From Thiopontia sp964344785 (GTDB taxonomy: Bacteria; Pseudomonadota; Gammaproteobacteria; GCF-002020875): 37,058 nucleotides of DNA. Shown in pieces: positions 24,969 to 33,002 of this stretch. Under the pieces are notes generated by a model, which saw only the letters and a list, made by a program, of their open reading frames with translations, was not told the origin of the DNA and did not search any database. Position 1 is the stretch's first letter; every line of letters begins with the position of its first letter. Location: NCBI GenBank assembly GCA_964344785.1, contig CAYFOR010000016.1, forward strand, positions 1-37,058, in the 5' to 3' direction. The translations under genes and the position numbers were made by a program.

Positions 24969-26261
24969 ATGAACAACCCTATTGAGTCCATGCCGGGGCA
25001 AATGGATATCTGTCACACCGATGCTGATCCGATCAGAATGGTTGCCTGTCGCGAGTGTGGTCATCTACATCAGATGGTTGTTACGGAAGAGCGCGCTCTG
25101 CACCGTTGTCGCTACTGTGGTGCACAGCTCTATCGCTCGGCTCCCAGTGCCTGTGGGCGCCCCATCGCCCTCTATCTGAGCGCCCTGATGCTCTGGATTA
25201 TCGTCAACAGCTTTCCTCTGCTGTCACTGCAGACAGGAGACCGTCTGGAGCAAAGCTATCTGATCAGTGGAGCCGTGCAGCTCTATCAGCAGGGAATGGC
25301 CGAACTCGCTCTGGTCGTCTTGCTGACCAGTGTGCTGTTTCCGGCTGTGATAATGATTGGCATGCTTTGGTTGTTATTCAACAAGTGGTTTGATCCGAGG
25401 TACGCCCCCAGCGGCCGTCTGGTCCAGACCATTTACCATTTTGCACCCTGGAGCATGGTGGGTGTCATGATGTTTGCAGTGCTGCTGTCCATTATCAAAT
25501 TACAGGATATGGCGACCGTGGTGCCGGGGATATCCCTCTATGCACTGTTTGCCTTGCTGGTTGTGTTGACGGCAGCCGAGCGCAGCTTTCATCGCTCGAT
25601 GTTGTGGCCACCGCAGGAACAGGCCACCTTGGTACTGCATTCCCGACATGCAAACCCCACGATACAGAGTGAAAACCTGCTCTCCTGTCACACCTGCAAT
25701 CAACTCATCCCGGCGGATGGAGTAGCATCGCGCTGTCCACGGTGTGGCGCATCGCTACACCATATGCCGCGTAATCATCAGGTGACCGTGGCTTTGGTGG
25801 TGACCGCCGCACTGCTGCTGATTCCGGCCAATCTTTATCCAATCATGACCATTGTACATCTGGGACAAGGGGAGCCCAGCACCATCATGGGGGGAGTGAT
25901 CAAGCTGATCGAGGCAGAGATGTGGCCGATTGCCCTGATCGTTTTCTTCGCCAGCATTCTTGTGCCGTTGTTGAAACTGATGACCCTGATTTTTCTTGTC
26001 GTCAGTGTCCACAAACAAAGTGATTGGCGCAGGCGGGATCGTACCAGGATCTATCGAGTGGCCGAGGCCATCGGGTCCTGGTCAATGGTGGATGTCTTTC
26101 TGGTGGCACTATTGAGTGCACTGGTCAATTTTGGTGAACTGGCAACGATTCAGCCGGGTATTGCTGCCACATTTTTTGGTGCGGCTGTGATTGTAACCAT
26201 GCTGGCGGCACATCGTTTCGATCCACAGACAATCTGGTATACGGAAAAGGTGAATGGATAG
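24969..26261 (+). CDS. pqiA: PqiA/LetA-type membrane protein
   Basis: A 430-aa polytopic inner-membrane partner of an MCE protein. It is built from two homologous halves. Each opens with a zinc-ribbon of two CxxC pairs (CRECG...CRYCG at about 20-47; CHTCN...CPRCG at about 238-262), followed by four TM helices, giving about eight in all. This matches E. coli PqiA and LetA, which move lipids in or out of the membrane for their MCE tunnels. The pqiB ATG lies inside the last codons (8-base overlap), so the two are translationally coupled. The ATG at 24969 lacks a clear Shine-Dalgarno sequence; Met8 or Met12 could be the true start. Confidence 0.93.
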   Translation: MNNPIESMPGQMDICHTDADPIRMVACRECGHLHQMVVTEERALHRCRYCGAQLYRSAPSACGRPIALYLSALMLWIIVNSFPLLSLQTGDRLEQSYLISGAVQLYQQGMAELALVVLLTSVLFPAVIMIGMLWLLFNKWFDPRYAPSGRLVQTIYHFAPWSMVGVMMFAVLLSIIKLQDMATVVPGISLYALFALLVVLTAAERSFHRSMLWPPQEQATLVLHSRHANPTIQSENLLSCHTCNQLIPADGVASRCPRCGASLHHMPRNHQVTVALVVTAALLLIPANLYPIMTIVHLGQGEPSTIMGGVIKLIEAEMWPIALIVFFASILVPLLKLMTLIFLVVSVHKQSDWRRRDRTRIYRVAEAIGSWSMVDVFLVALLSALVNFGELATIQPGIAATFFGAAVIVTMLAAHRFDPQTIWYTEKVNG

Positions 26262-27924
26262 TATGGAGCCGGAAAACAGCGCCTTACCCAAGCCGATTGT
26301 CCACCATGGTCGTGAATTCTCGCTGGTATGGATCATTCCGATCATCACTCTGGTGGTCGGTGGCTGGCTGGTTGTGAAGACCTTGTCCGAGCAGGGGCCA
26401 AGGGTGACCATCACCTTTAACAGTGCCGACGGTATCGTCGCCGACAAGACCCGGGTGAAATACAGGAATGTACCGATCGGCACGGTTGAGAGTGTCCGTT
26501 TCTCAAATGACTTTCAGGAGATTGTTGCAGAGGTCAGCTTTGATTACGGCACCGATGAGTTGCTTAAACGGGGAACCCGTTTCTGGGTGGTGACGCCACG
26601 CATCAGTCTGAGAGGAGCATCCGGTCTGGATACACTGGTTTCCGGTGTCTACATTGAGCTTGATCCGGGGCTGGGTGATCCGGTTCATGATTTCAAGGGG
26701 CTGGATCAGCCACCGGTGATCACATCGGGCAGAGTGGGCAAAAAGGTGATTCTGATTGCGCAGCAGCTTGGATCGATTGATCGTGGTTCGCCCGTCTATT
26801 ATCAGGGAATCCAGGCGGGGGAAGTAACGGGCTACGAGCTGGCAAATGATTATCGCAGCGTCTATGTCCATGCCTTCATCAATGCGCCCTATGATGATCT
26901 GGTCAAGGCCAATACACGCTTCTGGAATGTCAGTGGTGTTGACCTCTCGCTGGGGGCGGATGGGATGGAGATGCGTACCGCCTCGGTACAGTCGCTGATC
27001 TATGGGGGAATCGCCTTTGATACTCTGGATGAAGCCGAGCAGGCCCCGGTCTCAACCCGCTCACTGGTTTATACACTCCATGAGAATCTGGATACGATTC
27101 TGGAGGAGTCTTTCACCAGAAAGGCCCGTTTCGTGCTCTATTTTGGGGGCTCTGTGCGGGGCCTTTCGATGGGGGCGCCGGTTGAGTTCAAGGGGATCAA
27201 GATTGGCTCAGTGGTCGATATCAGTCTGGAGTTCAATTTTGATGGCAGTGACTATCTGATACCGGTGTTGATTGAAATCGAGCCGGAGCGGATTACCGCA
27301 ATCAGTGGTGAAGGACACGCTGCAGAGGCGGCCGTGCTGTTTGAACGTCTGGTTGAACAGGGACTGCGTGCGCAGTTGGCATCCGGCAACCTGGTAACGG
27401 GCCAACTTTATGTTGCGTTGGACATTCACCCGGACACCCCTGCCAAGCGGGTCAATGCCCATCCCAACCTGCCGGAACTGCCGACCATACCGGGAGATAT
27501 GGCGGCAATGACCGCCTCGGTTCAGGGAATACTGGGCAAGCTCAACCAGCTCGATGTTGCCAGAATCAACCATGAGTTGGTCACGTTACTGGAAAACAGT
27601 AACGGAATGATTCGCTCACTCAAGCTCAAGCAGGCCGTGACTGAGCTGAACAAGACCATGCAGGGACTGCAACGGGTGACTGCCAGGATGGAGCAGGCCA
27701 GAGTGGAGGAGGTCATTGCCTCAGCAGATGATCTGCTCAAAAAGACGGGTACCACGCTGCAGTTGATGAACAGTCTGCTGCATCCGGATTCACCGGTACA
27801 GAGTGGGGCCATTCGGGCCATTGCCGAGCTTGAGGAGGCCGCGCGCTCCGCCCGTATTCTGATGGAGATGCTGGAGCGCAATCCAGAGGCGTTGATTAGT
27901 GGTAAAGGGATCAGGGGAGAATAG
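26254..27924 (+). CDS. pqiB: PqiB-type MCE protein with three MCE domains
   Basis: A 556-aa protein anchored in the inner membrane and reaching across the periplasm. One N-terminal TM (about 24-44, WIIPIITLVVGGWLVV) is followed by three MCE domains. Their starts read TITFNSADGIVADKTRVKYR (about 50), ILIAQQLGSIDRGSPVYYQG (about 165) and FVLYFGGSVRGLSMGAPVEF (about 290). A long C-terminal helical region (about 400-530) with Leu heptads corresponds to the needle of E. coli PqiB. Family knowledge: hexamers form a hydrophobic channel for lipids between the membranes. Start: ATG 26254 or ATG 26263; AAGGTG at 26247-26252 is better spaced for the second. pqiC follows with no gap. Confidence 0.94.
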   Translation: MDSMEPENSALPKPIVHHGREFSLVWIIPIITLVVGGWLVVKTLSEQGPRVTITFNSADGIVADKTRVKYRNVPIGTVESVRFSNDFQEIVAEVSFDYGTDELLKRGTRFWVVTPRISLRGASGLDTLVSGVYIELDPGLGDPVHDFKGLDQPPVITSGRVGKKVILIAQQLGSIDRGSPVYYQGIQAGEVTGYELANDYRSVYVHAFINAPYDDLVKANTRFWNVSGVDLSLGADGMEMRTASVQSLIYGGIAFDTLDEAEQAPVSTRSLVYTLHENLDTILEESFTRKARFVLYFGGSVRGLSMGAPVEFKGIKIGSVVDISLEFNFDGSDYLIPVLIEIEPERITAISGEGHAAEAAVLFERLVEQGLRAQLASGNLVTGQLYVALDIHPDTPAKRVNAHPNLPELPTIPGDMAAMTASVQGILGKLNQLDVARINHELVTLLENSNGMIRSLKLKQAVTELNKTMQGLQRVTARMEQARVEEVIASADDLLKKTGTTLQLMNSLLHPDSPVQSGAIRAIAELEEAARSARILMEMLERNPEALISGKGIRGE

Positions 27925-28518
27925 ATGAGTAGATGGATCGTGGTGGTATTGATGGGGGTAATCTTGCAGGGGTGCGTTGGAGGGACCAGCCCTCCGGTTC
28001 GATTCTATGTGATCAATCCGCAGACAGAGGCAGCCGATAAGGATGAAACAGGGACGCTGGAGATCAATATCGCGAGCCTGACACTGCCGGAGTATCTTGA
28101 CCGCCCTCAACTGGTTGTCCGTTCCGGTGCACATCGCCTGCAGATGTCCGAAGGGCATCAGTGGGGTGGTAACCTGCGAAAAAACCTGCAGCGTACCCTC
28201 TCCATCAACCTGTCACGTCAGCTGGGCACCCCCAATGTCAGCTTTGCGTTGTCGCACAAGGTCTGTGCCTCCTGTCTGCGGCTGGAACTCGATATTCTCC
28301 AGTTTGAGCGGATGGAGGATGGCAGGGTCTCGTTGATCGCCCAGTGGCGTCTGTCCCGTGCAAAGAATCGTGAACTACTGATCGCACGGATCGATGAGCT
28401 GCGCTCCCAGTCACCGATTGAAGGTAAAAACAAGGAGATGATCGTTGCCGAGATGGGTGCCCTGTTTGCACAACTGAGCCGTACAGTGGGTGGACAGATC
28501 CAGAAATTCGTACCATGA
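27925..28518 (+). CDS. pqiC: PqiC-type outer-membrane lipoprotein (DUF330)
   Basis: A 197-aa lipoprotein with lipobox LQGC (Cys17). Residue 18 is Val, so no Asp+2 inner-membrane retention signal is present and the outer membrane is expected. The DUF330/ABC-transport-auxiliary fold is seen in VRFYVINPQ, ITLP-like ASLTLPEYLDRPQLVVRSG and the C-terminal MGALFAQLSRTVGGQI helix. Family knowledge: PqiC receives the tip of the PqiB tunnel at the outer membrane. AGGGGAGA sits just before the ATG, and the ATG follows the pqiB stop directly. The 3' end overlaps the next gene by 4 bases (ATGA). Confidence 0.93.
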   Translation: MSRWIVVVLMGVILQGCVGGTSPPVRFYVINPQTEAADKDETGTLEINIASLTLPEYLDRPQLVVRSGAHRLQMSEGHQWGGNLRKNLQRTLSINLSRQLGTPNVSFALSHKVCASCLRLELDILQFERMEDGRVSLIAQWRLSRAKNRELLIARIDELRSQSPIEGKNKEMIVAEMGALFAQLSRTVGGQIQKFVP

Positions 28519-29402
28519 ACAGGCTGCTTCGAGGTGTATCGGCTAGACATGTTCTACACATGACCGTGTGGGCGATGGCTTGCCTGTATGGTGGTGCATC
28601 GTTGGGACAGGATGCCGATGTGATCATGCAGGAGTCCTTGGCACGACATCAGAAATCACCCTATATTTATGAAGAGCAGACCATGGTACTCACCAGTGCC
28701 GGTGGTCAGCATGATACCCGTCGACTGCGCCTCTTTTCCAGAATGGACGAGGCGGGTCTGGTAACCACGCTGCTGCTGTTTGAGCACCCTGAGGAGATCC
28801 GTGGGGTTGCGGTCCTCTCTACCGGAGATCATCAAGGTGACTGGCATTCTCAGCTCTATCTGCCCGCTTATGGCCCTCAACTGATCTCCAGCAATCTTTC
28901 CCATCGGGCCGATCAGTCGATGCAGAACAAATTTCTGGGCACCGACTTTATGGTCAACGACCTGTTGCCGGAGCCACTGGAGCAATACCGCTATCGGCTG
29001 TTGTCTGAAGAGACCATGGATCAGGTCGACTACTGGGTGATTGAGGGTGTGCCGAAAGTGGAGCATCCTCATGCGGGCTATCTGCGGCGCCACTATGTGC
29101 GCAAGGATAACTACTATATTGTCCGCACCGATACCATCAACCATCTGGGACAGTTGATTCGGCAGAAGAGTGCGCACGACCTCAAACCGCTTGGTGGAGC
29201 GTTGTGGTCTGCCAATATGGTGCTGATGCGTGATCTGACCAGTCGACATCAGACCCTGATCAAGGTGGATCGGCGTGTTTTTTCAAAGGATTATGTTCCT
29301 GCTGAACTCTTTTCCCTGCAGTGGTTGAGCGAGAACCAGGGGGCACCACCAAAGCCTGATGAGGCGTCAACGGACACCTTCTCATCATCGGGAGCAGAAT
29401 AA
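28515..29402 (+). CDS. LolA-like outer-membrane lipoprotein-sorting protein
   Basis: A 295-aa exported protein. The signal peptide ends near residue 31 (GGASLG before QDAD). The body is of the LolA/LppX-like type found next to MMPL exporters: MQESLARHQKSPYIYEEQTMVL, RLRLFSRMDEAGLVTTLLLFEHPEEIRGVAVL, and the late FLGTDFMVNDLL. This beta-sheet cup binds acyl chains in characterised relatives. It overlaps pqiC by 4 bases and the exporter by 1 base. By inference it is the periplasmic carrier or acceptor for the exporter, now physically coupled in expression to the MCE genes. The exact cargo (lipoprotein, lipid, hopanoid) cannot be read from sequence. Confidence 0.88.
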   Translation: MNRLLRGVSARHVLHMTVWAMACLYGGASLGQDADVIMQESLARHQKSPYIYEEQTMVLTSAGGQHDTRRLRLFSRMDEAGLVTTLLLFEHPEEIRGVAVLSTGDHQGDWHSQLYLPAYGPQLISSNLSHRADQSMQNKFLGTDFMVNDLLPEPLEQYRYRLLSEETMDQVDYWVIEGVPKVEHPHAGYLRRHYVRKDNYYIVRTDTINHLGQLIRQKSAHDLKPLGGALWSANMVLMRDLTSRHQTLIKVDRRVFSKDYVPAELFSLQWLSENQGAPPKPDEASTDTFSSSGAE

Positions 29403-32185
29403 TGTTGAATCGATGGCTACTGATCGGGTTGAAGCGGCAGATCACCAGCACCTTCCTGCTATTGATACTCACCATTCTGGCCGCGTTGCAGATCCCCAAA
29501 ATCGAGATCGATACCAGCGTGGACAGTCTGATTCCATACAATGATCCGGCCCGTCAGGTCTATCAGCGTGTGATTGAGGAGTTTGGCTCTGATAACCCGA
29601 CCATCCTCTATGTTCGGGATGAAAAGCTCTGGACACCCGAGAAGTTGAAGGCGTTGGAGGCCCTCCACCGTGAAGCGGTGGCGTTACCGTTTGTGGATCG
29701 TGTGGATGATCTGTTTACCATCCATACCATTCGAGGGGGGGATGAACAGGTCACCAGCTATCCTACGGTGATTGCCAAGCCCCCGGAGACATTGAGCGAG
29801 GCAGCGGAGATTCGCGAACTTGCACTGCAGAACCGGCTGATGCAGGGCAACTATCTGTCAGAAGATGGGGCTGCTACCGCCATTATTCTCTCCATTGGAC
29901 AGCAGAAGAGAGGAGAAGGCTTTCATCAGCATGTCAACCAGAACCTGCAGCAACTGGTCGGACGCTTCCAGCAGCAGTTTGATGAAGTCAGGCAGATTGG
30001 TGCCTCCAGAATCCATGTCGAAATTCGGGAACGCCTGTTTGATGACTTCAAGACGCTGGGGGGCCTATCCATTATTGTGCTGGTCATCGCCACCTTCATC
30101 TTTCTGCGCAGTGCGGTGGCGGCACTGATCCCGATTTTCACTTCTGTGATCAGCATCATCTGGGCGCTGGGCTTTATGGGTTGGGCCGATATTCCGCTCA
30201 ATATCCTCAGCGCCATGTTGCCGTCACTGCTGATCGTGATTGGCTCCACCGAAGATACCCATCTGCTATCCACCTATCTGAGTCAACTGAAGGAGGGGGA
30301 CAAACGTACCCGACACATGGCCGTTGAGTGGATGGTGAAGCGCCTGGGGCTCCCGGTCATCCTGACCATCATCACCACAGCAATCGGCTTCTCCAGTAAC
30401 CTGTTCAGTGACATTGAGATGATTCGCCAGTTCTCTCTGGCGGCCAGTGTCTCCATTCTTGCCAATGGTGTCGTGACACTTCTGATGGTGCCACTGATTC
30501 TGGCCCATTTCGGCCCGCTTCAAAACCGCTCCCTGACCCGTAACGGAGGGCTGCGTCTGATGCCTCGACTGGTGTCGGAAACCTTCAACTTCGTGCAGCA
30601 GCACTTTCCCAGGCTCCTGCTGATCTCTACCGCGCTGCTCTGTGGATTTCTGCTCTTTCATGCACAGACGCTCCACGTGACCAATGATCCAATGTCCTAT
30701 TTCAAGGAGGATGAGCCACTGATTCAGGATGCAACCGAAATCCACAAGCAGCTCTCCGGGATCAAGATGTTCTATGTGGTGCTGGAATCCGATCGGGAGA
30801 AGGCCTTCCAGTATCCGGAAAATATTCGCAAGCTGGCTGATATTCAGCATTTCATTCGCAGCCAGTCGGTGTTTGACCGTTCCAACTCCATTGCGGACTA
30901 CCTGGCGGTGATCAACTATGAGTTCAACAACCGCATGCTGCCGCTCAAGGAGCGCAGTGGCTTGACCAATGTGCGCCTTGACCTGCCGGAGACACGAGAG
31001 CTGGTGGCGCAGTATCTGCTCTTCTTCCACCGCAGGGACCTGCAACACTTCCTCAGTGAAGATATGAGGCGGGCCAGCATCATTGTCCGTCATAACATCA
31101 GTGACTCGCATACATTGAATCGGCATGTTCGTGAGCTGCAGGAGGTGGCCAACATCCTGGCCGGTTCCAGCCTCAAGGCCCATATTGTGGGCGAGAATCT
31201 GCTGGTCAACCAGGCTGCCGAGGAGTTGATGATCGGACAGGTGAAGTCCCTGCTGCTGATTCTCATCATTGTCTTTGTGATCATGTCGGTGATGTTCACC
31301 TCAATGCGGGGAGGTGTGATTGCGGTGGTTACGGCCATCATTCCGATCATTCTGATGTTCGGTATCATGGGGCTGTTCGGTATTCCGCTCAATCCCGGAA
31401 CCGCGATGGTGGCGGTTATTGCAATCGGGGTGGCGATCGATGGCACCATCCATCTCTTCTCCCACTATAACGAACGTTGTCGCCATACTTCCAACTACCC
31501 ACAGGCGGTGCGTGAAACCGTGCGGGATGAGGCCACACCGCTAGTCACTACCAGTCTGGTGCTCGCCTCCGGTTTCGCGGTGCTGATGCTCTCCAATTTC
31601 ACCGTGATTGCCCAGTTCGGGGCACTGGCGTCACTGACTATGCTCTTCTCGATATTTGCCAATCTGCTGGTGACGCCGGTGATCCTTACCTATGTGCGTC
31701 TGGCCGGACTGCATCAGGTGCTTTCCGTTGAGGTTGAAAAAGGGGTGCTGGAGAACAGCCCTTTCTTTGCCGGGATGACCAACTATCAGCGTTACAAGGC
31801 GATCTTCATCTCTGAAAGCCGGGAGTTCAGGCAGGGTGAATTGATCATTCGACAGGGGGCGGTAGAGAGCGATATGTATCTGCTACTGTCCGGTCGTGCG
31901 GTCGTCTATCGCAATACGGCGGATGGACAGCGTATCGAGCTGTCGCATATCGAACCGGGGGATCTTTTTGGAGAGATTGCATTTATCCGTGCCTCGGAGC
32001 GTAGTGCGGATATCGAGGCGATTGAAGATGTTTCGGTACTCAGCTTCAATGCGGACAAGCTGAAAAAGGACCTCAAGTTCTTTCCCAATATTGTTGCCAG
32101 GCTCAACTTCAATATCAGTTACATCCTGGCGGGGCGGCTGGCCGATGCGGTGCAGTCGATCGGTGAGAAGGTGTACTGGAAGTGA
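29402..32185 (+). CDS. MMPL/RND exporter fused to a cyclic-nucleotide-binding domain
   Basis: A 927-aa protein. Residues 1-760 form an MMPL-type RND transporter: TM1 (TFLLLILTILAALQIP), a periplasmic loop, five more TMs (about 220-370), then the repeat with TM7 near 410 and TM8-12 near 620-760. The repeat includes GVAIDGTIHLFSHYNER; the first half has IVIGSTEDTHLLSTY. Residues about 790-925 are a CRP-like cNMP-binding domain: EFRQGELIIRQG, then the phosphate-binding cassette FGEIAFIRASERSADIEA with Glu858, Arg867 and Ser868 where CRP has Glu72, Arg82 and Ser83. These would put a cytoplasmic nucleotide sensor on the exporter. Start ATG overlaps the LolA-like stop by one base. Confidence 0.93.
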   Translation: MLNRWLLIGLKRQITSTFLLLILTILAALQIPKIEIDTSVDSLIPYNDPARQVYQRVIEEFGSDNPTILYVRDEKLWTPEKLKALEALHREAVALPFVDRVDDLFTIHTIRGGDEQVTSYPTVIAKPPETLSEAAEIRELALQNRLMQGNYLSEDGAATAIILSIGQQKRGEGFHQHVNQNLQQLVGRFQQQFDEVRQIGASRIHVEIRERLFDDFKTLGGLSIIVLVIATFIFLRSAVAALIPIFTSVISIIWALGFMGWADIPLNILSAMLPSLLIVIGSTEDTHLLSTYLSQLKEGDKRTRHMAVEWMVKRLGLPVILTIITTAIGFSSNLFSDIEMIRQFSLAASVSILANGVVTLLMVPLILAHFGPLQNRSLTRNGGLRLMPRLVSETFNFVQQHFPRLLLISTALLCGFLLFHAQTLHVTNDPMSYFKEDEPLIQDATEIHKQLSGIKMFYVVLESDREKAFQYPENIRKLADIQHFIRSQSVFDRSNSIADYLAVINYEFNNRMLPLKERSGLTNVRLDLPETRELVAQYLLFFHRRDLQHFLSEDMRRASIIVRHNISDSHTLNRHVRELQEVANILAGSSLKAHIVGENLLVNQAAEELMIGQVKSLLLILIIVFVIMSVMFTSMRGGVIAVVTAIIPIILMFGIMGLFGIPLNPGTAMVAVIAIGVAIDGTIHLFSHYNERCRHTSNYPQAVRETVRDEATPLVTTSLVLASGFAVLMLSNFTVIAQFGALASLTMLFSIFANLLVTPVILTYVRLAGLHQVLSVEVEKGVLENSPFFAGMTNYQRYKAIFISESREFRQGELIIRQGAVESDMYLLLSGRAVVYRNTADGQRIELSHIEPGDLFGEIAFIRASERSADIEAIEDVSVLSFNADKLKKDLKFFPNIVARLNFNISYILAGRLADAVQSIGEKVYWK

Positions 32186-32199
32186 CGGAGGTGTCCATC

Positions 32200-32883
32200 G
32201 TGAACAGAGCCGAGCCCTCCATGTTGAAGAGCATTGTCTATCTGAAGAGTGACCTGCTTTTTGTGCTGGGGATCAGTGCGATCTTTTTCCTGTTTTACTA
32301 TGACAGTGAAGAACGCCTGTCCGCCAGCCTGCAGATGACCAAGGCGCGGGAGTTGACTACCCTGCAACGGTTGCAACGTGAAGTTGAGGCCGAGCTGCGT
32401 GGTACCCTGGATAATCGCAGTGCGATGGAGGCGCGGCTGTTTCAGTCCGAGACAGAGGCGGGGGATACGCTATCGGACCGGCTGCAGCAGGCTGGTGTCG
32501 GGTTGTTGGGACCGATGCAGGAGTGGATTGTCACGCTTCATGCCGATCAGGAGTGGCCACGGGTTCAGGATGGTGCCGTATTGATGGAGGCAATCGGGAA
32601 ACAGAGACAGTTTCAGCTTGAAGATCTGAATGCAGGACTGCTTACGATGGTCATGCTGGAGCTGAACGGGGAGGGGGCTGAAGAGTCGTTATCCGGCCAC
32701 TGGTATCTGGTGAAATTGCTCCCACTGGCCGTTTATCAGAAGCCTGTGGTGGAGCAGAGAAAAAAACTATTTCGTATCGGAGGTATGTTATTCTTCGGAA
32801 CGCTCCTGATATATTTCAGCCTGATCAGGATGCGGCTACGTCAGTTCAGGCTTGTCAGGGAGAGCAGGGTTGAGGAGGCGTGA
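32200..32883 (+). CDS. Hypothetical protein with two TMs and a periplasmic domain
   Basis: A 227-aa protein without a family that I can name. TM1 (about 18-37, LLFVLGISAIFFLFYY) and TM2 (about 195-215, IGGMLFFGTLLIYFSLIRM) flank a periplasmic part of about 155 residues. That part starts as a charged coiled coil (MTKARELTTLQRLQREVEAEL). The layout resembles a sensor input without a kinase, or a small envelope scaffold. Start: GTG 32200 is preferred because GGAGGTG (32187-32193) lies 6 bases before it; a GTG at 32182 overlapping the exporter stop is the alternative. It is the last gene of the pqi unit. A 119-base gap then separates it from the hybrid kinase. Confidence 0.75.
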   Translation: MNRAEPSMLKSIVYLKSDLLFVLGISAIFFLFYYDSEERLSASLQMTKARELTTLQRLQREVEAELRGTLDNRSAMEARLFQSETEAGDTLSDRLQQAGVGLLGPMQEWIVTLHADQEWPRVQDGAVLMEAIGKQRQFQLEDLNAGLLTMVMLELNGEGAEESLSGHWYLVKLLPLAVYQKPVVEQRKKLFRIGGMLFFGTLLIYFSLIRMRLRQFRLVRESRVEEA

Positions 32884-33002
32884 GCGGATGCAACAGGAGA
32901 ATGGATGCTGTGATGTGCTCAATCCAGGTTGACCAGGGGGGGTCGCCAGTCAGGTGGCCATGATGCGTGATTTCGGACAGGCACTAGTATCAGTTGGGAT
33001 CA

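Noticed and set aside
30266..31183. 305-codon minus-strand open frame inside the MMPL exporter
   Set aside because: Antisense to well-recognised transporter sequence, with no recognisable motif.
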